DNA from: Colwellia sp.
GTDB taxonomy: Bacteria > Pseudomonadota > Gammaproteobacteria > Enterobacterales > Alteromonadaceae
DNA length: 37,113 nt
Direction of reading: 5' to 3'
Assembly: GCA_029938115.1 (NCBI GenBank)
Contig: JAPYOP010000045.1
Coordinates: forward strand, 1-37,113
In this document: positions 1 through 12,109 of the stretch, one piece after another
Numbering within the stretch: the first letter of the stretch is position 1
Layout: each line of letters starts with the position of its first letter
Notes under the pieces: model-generated
The model's input: the letters and a program-made list of their open reading frames with translations, nothing else
Database searches by the model: none
What the model was told of the DNA's origin: nothing
Position numbers and translations under genes: made by a program

Positions 1-53
1 TATTTACTAAAGCTTTTAATTCAACATTATTATGGATTAAAATTAAAATAAAA

Positions 54-953
54 ATGAATTATCTTGCCCTATGTCTAGCGGCAACCACCTCTCTTTATTC
101 TACAACAACACTAGCAATAGAAACCGATCCTATCTACATTGGAAAATGTGAAACAACCGAAGCTTGTTCGTTATCAAATATGAGAAAATCACTAACCTCA
201 TCAGGTAGTAACTTAACAACTTACCTTATTAAAAATGAGGTAAGTGCAGAAGTCATTGAATATACTTCTGAGTTTGCAACTTCTGAATTTGGTCAAGACA
301 GATACATTGTTCGAAAAAAAGGTGCTGTAACTAGCAATTTAGCTACAGCAGTTAATGATTTTGTTGCTATGAAAGAAAACCCAAACGAAAAAGGTTTGTG
401 GGACCTTGGCTATATTAAAATTGGTGATCATAATGCAATAGGACCTATATACACAAACCCAAGTAGCCCTATGGAACTAGAAAAATTAGCTTGGAATTCA
501 ATACAAATGACACAGGCGATTGCAAACGACCAACAGACAAAATTAAGTAGTATGTTCAGTGCGATCGAGAGTGTAGGTATCGCTGGTACTTTTGTATTTG
601 GAAAGTTTGTTACAGCCGGAGTTAACACCACGATAAAATTCAAAAATGATGGCCCAACAATATTTGGGGTAAAAGACGGCCCAGCTATTTATGTTTTAAA
701 AGCTACAAAAATTAGCGATAAATTGACTGTAGAACCTGTGAGCTTGATTCTACTGGATGATGAAGGCAATATGGCGTTAGAAATACAATTTGATGGCTAC
801 AACCTTAACGTAGCTGCTGTTAGCGGTCAGTATATTGGTGGAAATTCATCCTCTCAATCGGCATGGAAAAGCGCATTTTTCGGGGTGATAAAATTAGAGG
901 ATTGCAGTCAATTGGGTTGTAAAGTGACGATTGTAGACCCTAAACCAGACTAG
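54..953 (+). CDS. Secreted protein of unknown function
   Basis: I do not recognise the family. The N-terminus (about residues 1-22) is hydrophobic and ends in an LA-IE type cleavage site, so export is likely. The remaining ~275 residues are soluble, with Cys pairs near the start (KCETTEAC) and the end (DCSQLGC) that could form disulfides in the periplasm or outside the cell. The ATG at 54 has no clear ribosome-binding site, and the frame stays open to the left edge of the window, reading KIKIK just before the Met. Those basic residues would improve the signal peptide, so the true start may lie outside the window. It is co-directional with the atp operon but 328 bp away and separated from it by a hairpin, so it is probably an independent unit. 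Confidence 0.7.
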   Translation: MNYLALCLAATTSLYSTTTLAIETDPIYIGKCETTEACSLSNMRKSLTSSGSNLTTYLIKNEVSAEVIEYTSEFATSEFGQDRYIVRKKGAVTSNLATAVNDFVAMKENPNEKGLWDLGYIKIGDHNAIGPIYTNPSSPMELEKLAWNSIQMTQAIANDQQTKLSSMFSAIESVGIAGTFVFGKFVTAGVNTTIKFKNDGPTIFGVKDGPAIYVLKATKISDKLTVEPVSLILLDDEGNMALEIQFDGYNLNVAAVSGQYIGGNSSSQSAWKSAFFGVIKLEDCSQLGCKVTIVDPKPD

Positions 954-1007
954 TTTTGGTTTATCAATAATCCTTTTTTTAATGTGATTTGTTGTTTTTT
1001 ATATTAT

Positions 1008-1044
1008 TTACCTCTTACCTACTCATCAGAGTTGTAAGAGGTAA
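1008..1044 (+). terminator. Hairpin after the secreted-protein gene
   Basis: Perfect 11-bp inverted repeat, 1008-1018 (core TACCTCTTAC) against 1034-1044, with a 15-nt loop. No clean T-run follows, so it is a weak or factor-assisted terminator at best. It separates the upstream gene from the atp promoter region. Confidence 0.4.
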
Positions 1045-1153
1045 TTACCTTGTTATTTTCCCCCTATTATTCATTGTTCTACTCCTTTAGTTGTATTGAT
1101 AAAAAAAAAAGTAATTATTCGCACAAATAAAGGGCATTCACTGCCCTATTTTC

Positions 1154-1181
1154 TTGCAAAAAAAGACAAAATGAGTATACT
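1154..1181 (+). promoter_or_regulatory. Candidate sigma-70 promoter of the atp operon
   Basis: TTGCAA (1154-1159), a 16-bp spacer and TATACT (1176-1181) give a reasonable sigma-70 match, with a predicted start near 1188 and a leader of about 94 nt before atpI. The rest of the 954-1281 gap is AT-rich and shows nothing else apart from the hairpin at 1008-1044. The call is from sequence only. Confidence 0.4.
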
Positions 1182-1281
1182 TGCGCAAACTTTTTGTGAT
1201 TAAAGTTTTTACTTTAAAAAAGTATGCAGACTACGATTTTATTCGTATTGGTATATTTAAGACTTTAGTTAAGAAGTAATA

Positions 1282-1659
1282 ATGACAAATAAACTCACTA
1301 TCGCTGGTCGCAAGCTAGCATGGCAACAAAATTGTTTAGCTATTAGTGTAGTTTTATTCTGTTCATTAGTAACATATTTTATTTGGGGGTTAGGTTATGC
1401 TCAGTCAGTTTTAGCGGCTGGTGTAGTAACTATAATACCCAATATAGTTTTTGCTCTAAAAGCATTTAAATATGCAGGGGCTAAGTCGTCAAAATTGGTA
1501 GTAGAATCCTTTTTTAGCGGCGTGAAATTGAAAATGGTATTAACGGCTTTATTATTTGCACTCGCCTTTAAATTTTTAGTGCTACTGCCGATACCTTTTT
1601 TCAGCATGTTTTGTTTAGTAATGGCGTTGCCGTTATTAACACCGCTTATATTTAAATAA
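1282..1659 (+). CDS. atpI: ATP synthase protein I (AtpI)
   Basis: Small membrane protein, 125 residues, first gene of the atp operon, as in other gammaproteobacteria. Known AtpI proteins assist c-ring assembly but are not part of the final enzyme and are poorly conserved. Four hydrophobic segments are visible (about residues 17-35, 40-58, 78-95, 98-120), with basic residues at the N-terminus. No catalytic motif is expected. The call rests on size, topology and position. It is followed by a REP-like hairpin in a 108-nt gap before atpB. Confidence 0.85.
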   Translation: MTNKLTIAGRKLAWQQNCLAISVVLFCSLVTYFIWGLGYAQSVLAAGVVTIIPNIVFALKAFKYAGAKSSKLVVESFFSGVKLKMVLTALLFALAFKFLVLLPIPFFSMFCLVMALPLLTPLIFK

Positions 1660-1669
1660 TAGCGGAAAG

Positions 1670-1726
1670 TGTAGGTCGGGCTTTAGCCCGTCAATATGAA
1701 AGAGATAGCCTAAAGGCTAACCTACA
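1670..1726. repeat. REP-like double hairpin between atpI and atpB
   Basis: The element opens with TGTAGGT (1670-1676) and closes with ACCTACA (1720-1726). Inside are two short hairpins, CGGGCTTTAGCCCG (1677-1690) and TAGCCTAAAGGCTA (1706-1719). The two halves are imperfect inverted copies of each other. This is the architecture of dispersed REP/BIME elements mobilised by RAYT transposases. In the mRNA it could cap decay or adjust the atpI to atpB ratio. Confidence 0.7.
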
Positions 1727-1743
1727 ACATAATTTTATTTTAA

Positions 1744-2565
<822 letters not shown>

Positions 2566-2567
2566 CT

Positions 2568-2629
2568 TTTCGGGATGTTAGTTAGACGACATTAGTCGGC
2601 CCGAAGGGTAGAGGGCAGGAAGCCCGAAA
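2568..2629. repeat. Hairpin element in the atpB-atpE gap
   Basis: TTTCGGG (2568-2574) and CCCGAAA (2623-2629) form the outer stem of a GC-rich element that contrasts sharply with its AT-rich surroundings. Additional GTCGGCCCG and GGGCAGGAAGCCC segments could give alternative stems. It is REP-like in character but different in sequence from the element at 1670-1726. It begins 2 nt after the atpB stop. Confidence 0.5.
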
Positions 2630-2630
2630 T

Positions 2631-2913
<283 letters not shown>

Positions 2914-2952
2914 TTACCAATTAAGATAAACATTTTTAACGAATAACTAATT

Positions 2953-2959
2953 AGGAGGT
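2953..2959 (+). promoter_or_regulatory. Strong ribosome-binding site of atpF
   Basis: AGGAGGT, a full anti-16S match, ends 6 nt before the atpF ATG. It is the strongest Shine-Dalgarno in the operon, fitting the need for two b subunits per complex. Confidence 0.8.
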
Positions 2960-2965
2960 ACACAA

Positions 2966-3436
2966 ATGAACATTAATGCCACACTACTTGGTGAATTAAT
3001 CGCATTTGTCGTATTTGTAATTTTCTGTATGAAGTTTGTATGGCCGCCAATTATGGCTGCTATCGAAGCTCGTCAAGCTACTATTGCTGACGGACTTGCT
3101 GCTTCAGACCGTGCTGCTAAAGATCTTGAGCTTGCTCAAGAGAAAGCTACAAATCAACTAAAAGAAGCTAAAGTTCAAGCTGCGTCTATTGTAGATGCTG
3201 CTAAAAAACATGAAGCTAAAATTGTTGAAGAAGCTGCTGGTAAAGCACAAGCTGAGAAAGAGAAAATCTTAGCTTCTGGTCACGCAGAAATTGAAACTGA
3301 ACGTAATCGTGCTAAAGAAGAACTGCGTCAACAAGTCGCACTTCTTGCTGTAGCCGGTGCCGAGAAAATTCTTGAGCGTTCAATAGATGCTGCTACACAC
3401 AGCGACATCTTAGACAAACTCGTCGCTGAGCTTTAA
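2966..3436 (+). CDS. atpF: F1Fo ATP synthase subunit b
   Basis: Peripheral stalk subunit, 156 residues as in E. coli. One N-terminal transmembrane helix (about residues 5-25) precedes a long, charged, Ala/Lys/Glu-rich amphipathic helix (about 30-150) that dimerises and holds F1 against rotation through subunit delta. The N-terminal [17 protein letters not shown] is typical of proteobacterial b. It ends 13 nt before atpH. Confidence 0.97.
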   Translation: MNINATLLGELIAFVVFVIFCMKFVWPPIMAAIEARQATIADGLAASDRAAKDLELAQEKATNQLKEAKVQAASIVDAAKKHEAKIVEEAAGKAQAEKEKILASGHAEIETERNRAKEELRQQVALLAVAGAEKILERSIDAATHSDILDKLVAEL

Positions 3437-3449
3437 GGGGATAACGCGT

Positions 3450-3983
3450 ATGTCTGAATTGACAACTATCGCTCGTCCTTACGCTAAAGCTGCGTTTGAT
3501 TTTGCTGTTGAAGCGAATGCTGTTGAAAGTTGGTTAGAACAACTAACTTTCGCGGCACAAGTTTCACAAGACGACACCATCCAAACCTACCTTAGCGGTG
3601 GTGTTTCGGTTGAGCAAGCTACAACATTGTTTTTGAATGTTTGTGGTGAGCAAGTTGAAAGCACAGGCCAAAACTTTTTAAAGTTAATGGCTGAAAATCA
3701 TCGTTTGTTGGCACTACCACAGGTTTTAGAACAGTTTTGCGAGTTAAAAGCAGAACATGAACAAACTGTGAATGTTGATGTTACTTCTGCTGTTAAATTA
3801 AAAGCAGCACAAACAAAAGCATTAAGCGCCGCGCTTGAAAAGCGTTTAGCACGTAAAGTAAAGCTCAATTGTAAAGTGAGTAAAAAAATCATCTCAGGCT
3901 TGGTAATTCAAGCAGGCGATATGGTTATCGATGGTTCTATTAAAGGTAAATTGAACCGTTTATCACAATCTTTACAATCTTAG
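3450..3983 (+). CDS. atpH: F1 ATP synthase subunit delta
   Basis: Stator subunit joining the b dimer to the top of the alpha3beta3 head, 177 residues, the normal length. The N-terminal half is helical and begins with the conserved MSELTTIARPYAKAAFDFA segment. The C-terminal domain ends in the usual GLVIQAGDMVIDGSIKGKL region. A GGGGAT ribosome-binding site (3436-3441) overlaps the end of atpF. It lies 25 nt before atpA. Confidence 0.97.
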   Translation: MSELTTIARPYAKAAFDFAVEANAVESWLEQLTFAAQVSQDDTIQTYLSGGVSVEQATTLFLNVCGEQVESTGQNFLKLMAENHRLLALPQVLEQFCELKAEHEQTVNVDVTSAVKLKAAQTKALSAALEKRLARKVKLNCKVSKKIISGLVIQAGDMVIDGSIKGKLNRLSQSLQS

Positions 3984-4008
3984 CACTGATTAAATAAGGA
4001 AACAGAGC

Positions 4009-5550
4009 ATGCAACTGAATTCCACTGAAATCGCTGAACTGATCAAAAATCGTATTGAACAGTTTGACGTTGTCAGCGAAGCTCGCAACGAAGGTACTAT
4101 CGTTTCTGTAACAGATGGTATTATTCGTATCAATGGCCTTGCTGATGTAATGCAAGGTGAGATGATCGAACTTCCAGGCAATCGTTTTGCTATCGCATTG
4201 AACTTAGACCGTGATTCGGTCGGCGCGGTAGTTATGGGTCCGTACGCGGATCTTGCTGAAGGACAAAAAGTAAAAGGTACTGGCCGTATATTGGAAGTAC
4301 CTGTAGGTCGTGGCTTATTAGGTCGCGTAGTAAACACTTTAGGTGAACCAATTGATGGCAAAGGCCCAGTTGAAAATGACGGCTACTCTCCAGTAGAAGT
4401 TGTTGCACCTGGTGTTATCGACCGTAAATCTGTTGACCAACCAGTGCAAACTGGTATCAAGTCAATTGATGCGATGATCCCAATTGGTCGTGGCCAACGT
4501 GAATTAATCATTGGTGACCGTCAAATCGGTAAATCAGCGATTGCACTTGACGCGATTATAAACCAGAAGAACACAGGTATTAAGTGTGTATACGTAGCAA
4601 TTGGCCAAAAAGCCTCTACGGTTGCTAACGTGGTACGTAGCTTAGAAGAGCATGGCGCTCTTGCTAATACTATTGTTGTTGTAGCTTCAGCTTCTGAAGC
4701 AGCAGCATTGCAATTCTTAGCACCATACGCTGGTTGTTCTATGGGTGAATACTTCCGTGACCGCGGTGAAGATGCGTTAATAGTATATGATGATTTGTCT
4801 AAGCAAGCTGTTGCTTACCGTCAAATTTCACTACTACTTCGTCGTCCGCCAGGTCGTGAAGCCTACCCAGGTGATGTTTTCTATCTTCACAGTCGTTTAT
4901 TAGAACGTGCTGCTCGTGTAAACGAAGCATACGTTGAAAAATTCACTAACGGTGAAGTAAAAGGTAAAACAGGTTCTTTAACTGCATTACCTATTATTGA
5001 AACGCAAGCGGGTGATGTATCTGCTTTCGTACCAACAAACGTAATCTCAATTACTGATGGTCAAATATTCTTAGAGTCTGATTTATTCAACTCTGGTATT
5101 CGTCCTGCAGTAAATGCTGGTTTATCAGTATCTCGTGTTGGTGGCGCTGCGCAAACGAAAATCATCAAAAAATTAGGTGGTGGTATTCGTTTAGCCTTAG
5201 CTCAATATCGTGAATTAGCAGCGTTTGCTCAATTTGCCTCAGATTTAGATGACGCGACTCGTGCCCAATTAGAGCATGGTCAACGTGTAACTGAATTAAT
5301 GAAGCAAAAGCAATACAGCCCATTATCAGTAGCCGAAACTGCAATTTCTTTATTTGCAGCAGAAAAAGGCTTCTTAACTGACGTAGCAATTAACAAAATT
5401 AATGATTTTGAAGATGCACTACAAGTTTACATGAATAATGAGCAAACTGAGCTTATGGCTACCATCAATGAAACTGGTAACTATGATAAAGACATCGAAG
5501 CAAGTTTGAACAAAGCACTTGAAACATTCAAGTCAACGCAAACTTGGTAA
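4009..5550 (+). CDS. atpA: F1 ATP synthase subunit alpha
   Basis: Non-catalytic nucleotide-binding subunit of the F1 hexamer, 513 residues, as in E. coli. The P-loop is GDRQIGKS (169-176), where most homologues have GDRQTGKT; the lysine is kept. The conserved [20 protein letters not shown] stretch and the QVYMNNE tail region are present. The N-terminal beta-barrel begins [18 protein letters not shown], typical of proteobacteria. The ATG at 4009 is preceded by AAGGAAA. It is followed by atpG after 34 nt. Confidence 0.98.
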   Translation: MQLNSTEIAELIKNRIEQFDVVSEARNEGTIVSVTDGIIRINGLADVMQGEMIELPGNRFAIALNLDRDSVGAVVMGPYADLAEGQKVKGTGRILEVPVGRGLLGRVVNTLGEPIDGKGPVENDGYSPVEVVAPGVIDRKSVDQPVQTGIKSIDAMIPIGRGQRELIIGDRQIGKSAIALDAIINQKNTGIKCVYVAIGQKASTVANVVRSLEEHGALANTIVVVASASEAAALQFLAPYAGCSMGEYFRDRGEDALIVYDDLSKQAVAYRQISLLLRRPPGREAYPGDVFYLHSRLLERAARVNEAYVEKFTNGEVKGKTGSLTALPIIETQAGDVSAFVPTNVISITDGQIFLESDLFNSGIRPAVNAGLSVSRVGGAAQTKIIKKLGGGIRLALAQYRELAAFAQFASDLDDATRAQLEHGQRVTELMKQKQYSPLSVAETAISLFAAEKGFLTDVAINKINDFEDALQVYMNNEQTELMATINETGNYDKDIEASLNKALETFKSTQTW

Positions 5551-5584
5551 GAAAGTCTAGTAACTAGTTTCGGAGAGAAGAGTC

Positions 5585-6448
5585 ATGGCCGTTGGTAAAG
5601 AAATAAAAACCAAGATTGCGAGTGTGAAAAACACTCAAAAGATCACAAAAGCTATGGAAATGGTTGCCTCGTCTAAAATGCGCAAAGCGCAGGAAGGTAT
5701 GGCAGCCTCTCGTCCATATGCAAACAATATACGAAATGTGATCGGTCATATCGCGCTTGGTAACTTAGAATATCGTCATCCATATATGGAAGAACGTGAA
5801 GTTAAGCGTGTTGGCTACATTGTTGTATCAACAGACCGTGGTTTGTGTGGTGGTTTAAATATTAACTTATTTAAACAAGTACTAGCTGGTGCTGCTAAAT
5901 GGCAGAATCAAGACGCTGAAGTTGAATTTGCGGTAGTAGGCTCTAAAGCTACTTCGTTCTTTAACAACATGGGCGCTAAAGTAACTGCACAAATTTCTGG
6001 CTTAGGCGATCGCCCGTCAATTACCGACTTAGTAGGTAGTGTACAGGTGATGCTTAAAGCGTATGATGACGGAAAAATTGATAAGTTGTTCATTGTATAT
6101 AACAAATTTGTTAATACCATGACACAAGCACCAACAATCGATCAATTGTTACCTTTGCCTAAGTCTGACGATGAAGCAATAAAACATCGTTGGGATTATA
6201 TTTACGAACCAGACGCTAACGTATTGTTAGATCAATTATTGGTTCGTTATGTAGAATCGCAAGTATATCAAGGCGTTGTTGAAAATATTGCCTGTGAACA
6301 AGCTGCCCGTATGGTAGCCATGAAGTCAGCCTCGGATAACGCTGGTGACTTGATTGATGATTTACAATTGATATTCAACAAAGCGCGTCAAGCAGCAATT
6401 ACTCAAGAATTGGGTGAAATTGTTGCCGGTGCGGCTGCGGTAGGTTAA
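5585..6448 (+). CDS. atpG: F1 ATP synthase subunit gamma
   Basis: Central rotor shaft, 287 residues. The N-terminal helix ([20 protein letters not shown]) and the C-terminal helix (about residues 225-287) form the coiled coil that turns inside the alpha3beta3 ring, and the DRGLCGGLN signature in the middle is conserved. A CGGAGAG ribosome-binding site precedes the start. A 106-nt AT-rich gap separates its stop from the start of atpD and contains no clear terminator. Confidence 0.98.
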   Translation: MAVGKEIKTKIASVKNTQKITKAMEMVASSKMRKAQEGMAASRPYANNIRNVIGHIALGNLEYRHPYMEEREVKRVGYIVVSTDRGLCGGLNINLFKQVLAGAAKWQNQDAEVEFAVVGSKATSFFNNMGAKVTAQISGLGDRPSITDLVGSVQVMLKAYDDGKIDKLFIVYNKFVNTMTQAPTIDQLLPLPKSDDEAIKHRWDYIYEPDANVLLDQLLVRYVESQVYQGVVENIACEQAARMVAMKSASDNAGDLIDDLQLIFNKARQAAITQELGEIVAGAAAVG

Positions 6449-6533
6449 GAGGTTTGCCTTTTATTAGGTAACCTATATTAGGCAAGAATTTCGTAAATTA
6501 ACGACAAGCTAATCAAACCGATGGAATGGTTAG

Positions 6534-7940
<1,407 letters not shown>

Positions 7941-7999
7941 TCATCTAGTAAGTATCTAAGCATTTGTTTGGGTACTTACGCTATTAGAGGTCGAGTCAA

Positions 8000-8422
8000 A
8001 TGGCATTATTTACTGTAAATCTAAATGTTGTTAGTGCGCAAGAAAGTTTATTTTCAGGCAGCATTAAATCATTACAGATCACAGGTAGTGAAGGTGAGTT
8101 AGGTATTATGCCTGGTCATGCACCTTTATTGACCTCACTAAAACCTGGTATGGCATTGATCACCAAAGAAGACGATAGCGAAGAAGTTATCTACCTTTCA
8201 GGTGGTATGTTAGAAGTTCAACCTAATCAAGTTATTGTACTAGCTGATGTAGCTTGTCGTGCTGATGAATTGAATGAACAAGCGGCTTTAGAAGCGAAGC
8301 AACGTGCTGAAGAAAACATGAACGCACATGGCGGTGATGTTGACTATGCTGCTGTTGCTGCTGAGTTAGCACGTGCGGTAGCGCAATTACGTGTTATTCA
8401 AGTGTCTAACAAAAAGAGCTAA
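8000..8422 (+). CDS. atpC: F1 ATP synthase subunit epsilon
   Basis: Rotor subunit that contacts gamma and the c-ring and can inhibit ATP hydrolysis, 140 residues. The N-terminal beta-sandwich (1-85) includes the conserved [19 protein letters not shown] segment. The C-terminal part (about 90-135) is a helical hairpin rich in Ala and Glu. It is the last gene of the operon and is followed by a strong terminator. Confidence 0.98.
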   Translation: MALFTVNLNVVSAQESLFSGSIKSLQITGSEGELGIMPGHAPLLTSLKPGMALITKEDDSEEVIYLSGGMLEVQPNQVIVLADVACRADELNEQAALEAKQRAEENMNAHGGDVDYAAVAAELARAVAQLRVIQVSNKKS

Positions 8423-8467
8423 TTAGTATCTATAAGTAGGTATGACAAAGGTTTAGTGAATAAAATT

Positions 8468-8505
8468 AAAAACGCCCTGTTATTGTGAAATAACAGGGCG
8501 TTTTT
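8468..8505. terminator. Bidirectional terminator after atpC
   Basis: Perfect 17-bp stem, 8468-8484 against 8489-8505, with a GTGA loop. The GC core is CGCCCTGTTATT with A5 before and T5 after. Because it carries A and T runs on both sides it can stop the atp transcript and the convergent gene at 8538-9077. Confidence 0.95.
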
Positions 8506-8537
8506 GTTTTCCAAATTCAAGCTTTTATAAAGTGATA

Positions 8538-9077
8538 TTATTCGCTGACACTATAACCTTTGGCGTCTAAGCAAACCGTACGGGCTTTATTATAATTGGC
8601 TAATTGCTCGTTTGATAACTGCTGAGCTTGAGTTGCTTGTTGCTGTGCTTCGGCCTGAGCAGCCGCTTGCTGTTCAGCGGCTTGAGCAGAAGCTCTGCGA
8701 CTTTGTCTTCTACCCGAAATAGCACCGATAGCCGCGCCTTTTGCAGCGCCATTACTAGCATCATTTCCGCCAATTTCAGCAATAATAGCACCAGCTGCAG
8801 CACCACCTAATGCGCCTCTCATACCTGATCCACGTTTGCTCCCTTGTGGTACAGGGGCAGGTGTGGCTGTAGGCGATGTTGAAGCCGTTGCTGTTTGAGG
8901 TTGAGTTGGATCAACACCCGTTTGTGTTACTGCCCATGAATGACAACTGTATTCATCTTTTTGCTGTTGTTCTGCGTTTTGGCCATTCTTTGGAAAAACA
9001 AACTGTTGCGCATGAACACTCGTAACAAGAAGTGATGCAACTATGATTAATAACCCTTTTTTAGATATGCTGAACAT
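8538..9077 (-). CDS. Exported glycine-zipper protein (YMGG-like)
   Basis: 179 residues with a clear signal peptide (residues 1-23, ending SVHA-QQ). After a Gln/Pro/Ala-rich linker comes a glycine zipper of GxxxG-type repeats (about residues 84-120, GALGGAAAGAIIAEIGG and GAAKGAAIGAISG), which in this family inserts in or associates with membranes. A Gln/Ala-rich low-complexity helix (about 125-155) follows, then a short tail with one Cys. Homologues are small envelope proteins of unknown role. It is convergent with atpC and shares its terminator. The family call is from motif recognition only. Confidence 0.75.
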   Translation of the reverse strand: MFSISKKGLLIIVASLLVTSVHAQQFVFPKNGQNAEQQQKDEYSCHSWAVTQTGVDPTQPQTATASTSPTATPAPVPQGSKRGSGMRGALGGAAAGAIIAEIGGNDASNGAAKGAAIGAISGRRQSRRASAQAAEQQAAAQAEAQQQATQAQQLSNEQLANYNKARTVCLDAKGYSVSE

Positions 9078-9398
9078 AATGTCTCCTACAGATATTGCTG
9101 TAATAGTTAATTGTGGTGAATGAAATAACTATAAAATGTATTTAGTATGACTACAAGCAAGTTATATTCATAAAAGATATGCAACAAACTCATAATTGTT
9201 TATATTAAGTACGAATTAATTTGTAGATAAAACACTTTTGCTTGATAATCTAATTAAATATGATTATTAATCGCTGTAAAAAGCATATCATATCGTCTAA
9301 AGTATGTGCACCATATGAATAATAGCTATTACTTGTCAAAACAATTAATATATTAAAATAACCATTTGATAAAATTTTTAAATAGGAAGACATAATAA
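9078..9398. other. AT-rich divergent intergenic region
   Basis: 321 bp between the divergent glycine-zipper gene (minus) and the small secreted protein (plus). It must hold both promoters, but I cannot single out convincing -35/-10 pairs. AGGA just upstream of 9399 serves as a spaced ribosome-binding site for the plus-strand gene. No repeat or RNA gene seen. Confidence 0.4.
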
Positions 9399-9749
9399 AT
9401 GAAACGTTTAATTTTACCTTTACTATTATTAAGCAGTGCCGCATTTGCTGCTGAGCCATTAACAAAAGCCGAAAAAGGTGAAGTTGAATTATTACTTGCA
9501 GAAGCGGCAAGTAAGCTACTTTATCTAGAGCGTGATTGTGGTAAGGCGATGGATGTAGATAAATTTAAAGAACTTGCCAAACTTAAAGCTTTCTCTGAAG
9601 GTTATATGACCATTGAAGGTATCAGCTGGGATCGTGTTAAGAAAAAAGCACATCAAGGCTATGGCATGTTAAAAATTGAAGCGCCATTAGGTGAGCTTTG
9701 TAAAGAATACAAAGCACAAATCAAAGGAAATTATAGGTTTTTAAAATAG
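9399..9749 (+). CDS. Small secreted protein of unknown function
   Basis: 116 residues. A strong signal peptide (MKRLILPLLLLSSAAFA-AE) gives a mature protein of about 99 residues, highly charged and mostly helical, with two cysteines (DCGKAM and ELCKEY) that may form a disulfide in the periplasm. I do not recognise the family. It is a single-gene unit with its own terminator just downstream. Confidence 0.75.
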   Translation: MKRLILPLLLLSSAAFAAEPLTKAEKGEVELLLAEAASKLLYLERDCGKAMDVDKFKELAKLKAFSEGYMTIEGISWDRVKKKAHQGYGMLKIEAPLGELCKEYKAQIKGNYRFLK

Positions 9750-9787
9750 CATTTAATCACTATTTTAAAACGCTGTAATATTGAATT

Positions 9788-9819
9788 AAAAAAAGAGCTA
9801 TATTATTAGCTCTTTTTTT
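9788..9819. terminator. Bidirectional terminator
   Basis: AAAAAAAGAGCTA (9788-9800) pairs with TAGCTCTTTTTTT (9807-9819) around a 6-nt loop. It has A7/T7 on each side, so it serves both the plus-strand gene ending at 9749 and the minus-strand barrel gene ending at 9842. Confidence 0.9.
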
Positions 9820-9841
9820 AATGCTGATGTAACAAAGAAAG

Positions 9842-11044
9842 TTACCATGCGGAGCCAGCTTGGACATAAAAAACAGTCTCTTCAGGACCAGTTGCAATAT
9901 CAATTCCCATATTAAAACCATAACGACGAGCAATTAAATAGCGAAATCCAACCCCTTTACTGATCCTACTTTTTGAGCTACTAAGCTCTGAAAATTCATT
10001 ACTAGCCTTACCTATACCAGTAAATACATTAGCAGACCAACGTAAATTAAATTGATAAATAAATTCTAATTCAGACATAGCGACAGACTTCCCCTGAAAG
10101 CGAGCTGTAGGAATACCGCGCATATTAATGTATGGCGTTGCGTAAGGCGGTAAAAAGTCGTTAGCATCAGCATAATTAACTTCAACTCTAAAGGCTGTAC
10201 GCCAGTGTTTATCGAGCTTAAAATAATGTAATCCAGTTAATTCAGTAAGAACATAATCGATATCTGAGCCAACAGACTCATTAAACCATAAACTTGTTAA
10301 CTCATATTTTAAGCCCTGAGAAGGAGAGAATAAGTTATCTCTTGAATCATACTCAAGTGTTAAGCCAATGCCAGAGGTTGTAGTCTTACTGGTTAGAACA
10401 TTACTTAAAGAATTTTGCCATTTTGCTGGCAAATGGCTAGTTAAATTCGTGATATTTTGAGGTGAGATTTCTGCTTTAATATAACGATGTGTTGGGCCTA
10501 GAAAGAAAGAGCTATCAGCTAATTTAAACTTCAATGTTTGTAATATAGCTGTTGCTTTAGTGTTTATGCTCAGAGGAGCAGGTAGAGTTATGTCGCCAAA
10601 GCCATAGAAGTTTAAATTAACATCACCATAACCACCTCCACCCATATAACGAATTTTCCCCTGATTGAAAAAGCCCATATGTCCGGCGCCAGCAAAGTAT
10701 GATCCATTCCCGGTGTACGCACCTAATACAGCAGATACACTAGGGGGCAGCAAATTCATAGCAGCAGATTCAGATTTTTTCATCGCTTTTAATCTAGCTA
10801 TTTTATCTTTCTCAGTTTCGTGAAAAAAAAGTCCCATAACACCTAAACCACCTTCAACTGCAGGGTCGGTAATAATAATGGGTACAGGTAAAAAGCCATA
10901 AGCATTTTCGGATAAGTATTCAGAAGCATCAAACATACCATCGAGTTGATCAAAAAATTGACTAGAGCTAGCAAAACTAGAAAAGCAGTAGCCGTATAAT
11001 AGTGAAAATAATATTGTTCTAAAAAAAGCAGTCATGAGTTTCAA
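9842..11044 (-). CDS. Omp85-type outer-membrane barrel without POTRA domains (1)
   Basis: 400 residues: signal peptide (about 1-25), a short periplasmic linker with the motif PVPIIITDPAVEGGLGV, then an aromatic-rich beta-barrel to the C-terminus, which ends in Trp as outer-membrane barrels commonly end in an aromatic residue. The loop-6 motif expected in the BamA/TamA C-terminal domain is present as MRGI (in the segment YINMRGIPTARFQG). There is no room for POTRA domains, so it is not BamA itself. Its start codon overlaps the stop of the LysR gene by 4 nt (ATGA), implying translational coupling in one operon. The substrate is unknown. Confidence 0.75.
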   Translation of the reverse strand: MKLMTAFFRTILFSLLYGYCFSSFASSSQFFDQLDGMFDASEYLSENAYGFLPVPIIITDPAVEGGLGVMGLFFHETEKDKIARLKAMKKSESAAMNLLPPSVSAVLGAYTGNGSYFAGAGHMGFFNQGKIRYMGGGGYGDVNLNFYGFGDITLPAPLSINTKATAILQTLKFKLADSSFFLGPTHRYIKAEISPQNITNLTSHLPAKWQNSLSNVLTSKTTTSGIGLTLEYDSRDNLFSPSQGLKYELTSLWFNESVGSDIDYVLTELTGLHYFKLDKHWRTAFRVEVNYADANDFLPPYATPYINMRGIPTARFQGKSVAMSELEFIYQFNLRWSANVFTGIGKASNEFSELSSSKSRISKGVGFRYLIARRYGFNMGIDIATGPEETVFYVQAGSAW

Positions 11045-11967
11045 AGTTTCTGTTTGGTAATTATGTTTTTAAACCATTGGTGAGCAGCACTGTTTTGTAC
11101 GCGTTGATGTTCCAATAAAAACAAGTCTATATTGTTTATGCTAGATTTTTCAAATTGATATACAGTGGTAACGTTTTTTTTATGCACAGTAGCGTTCATC
11201 AGAAAGTGTGGACCAATAAGTAAATTGTCAGAAGTCATTAATATTTCGACTAATATACTAAATTGGCTACTCGATAGGTGAATATCTCTATTAAATCCCT
11301 TTTTGATAAGCATAGTATCAATTGGGTTGGTGAAGCTGGTAGTAGAGTCACTTTCTATATTGAAATCTAGAAAGCCATATTTAAAGCAGTCCTCTAATTC
11401 AACTTTACTGTTTGAAAGAGGGTGGTTTTTACGAGCAAAAATAACAGGTGTTACAGTGTCTAAATGTGTAGAAATGAAATTAATATCCGCAGGTTTTTCA
11501 ACGTGAATAGCAAAATCTAAATGCCCTGATTCTAATGCCTTGCATGGATCAGTTTTAGCTGTGTGCTCGGTCAATTTTATCAAAGGAGCAGCTTTTGATA
11601 ACTCTTGTGTTAATGGCAGTAATAAAGCATGACTCATTAATGAAGGCATAGAAATGGAAAAATGTTGCTGGCAAGTTGCAGGAGAAAACTCTTCACTTTG
11701 AAAAATAGACTCTAACTTTTGTAGTAAATCAGGTAGTAAATTTTCAATGTGTTGTGCTTTTACGGTAGGGATTATCCCTGTTGCAGTGCGGTGAAATAAA
11801 GGATCATCAAATAAATCACGTAAGCGTTGCAGTGTTCTACTCATAGCCGATTGTGATAAATATAACCGTTCAGCTGCGCGGCTAACACTTTTTTCTTTAA
11901 GCAATACACTTAATGAAATAAGCAGGTTTAAGTCAATTCTAGAAAGTTTTTGCTCTAATAAATTCAC
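11041..11967 (-). CDS. LysR-family transcriptional regulator
   Basis: 308 residues, normal length for the family. The winged helix-turn-helix lies at about residues 15-70, with the signature VSRAAERLYLSQSAMSRTLQRLRDLFDDPLFHR; the rest is the periplasmic-binding-protein-like effector domain. The ligand cannot be read from sequence. Two targets are suggested by context: the barrel gene it overlaps downstream (same transcript) and the divergent DUF4136 lipoprotein gene 142 bp away. Confidence 0.92.
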   Translation of the reverse strand: MNLLEQKLSRIDLNLLISLSVLLKEKSVSRAAERLYLSQSAMSRTLQRLRDLFDDPLFHRTATGIIPTVKAQHIENLLPDLLQKLESIFQSEEFSPATCQQHFSISMPSLMSHALLLPLTQELSKAAPLIKLTEHTAKTDPCKALESGHLDFAIHVEKPADINFISTHLDTVTPVIFARKNHPLSNSKVELEDCFKYGFLDFNIESDSTTSFTNPIDTMLIKKGFNRDIHLSSSQFSILVEILMTSDNLLIGPHFLMNATVHKKNVTTVYQFEKSSINNIDLFLLEHQRVQNSAAHQWFKNIITKQKL

Positions 11968-12109
11968 ATTTGCCTCTTATATATTTTACATAACCAGTAA
12001 TATGCATGCAGCACATATCAATGATGAGTTTAAGTTGTTTGAATACATAAGTAAACAATTCTATTATTACCCCAATGAATACATATGCAGCAAACAAATA
12101 GAGGTTATT

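Noticed and set aside
8600..8810. Reading frames on both strands inside the glycine-zipper gene
   Set aside because: They are low-complexity shadows of the Ala/Gln/Gly-rich coding sequence.
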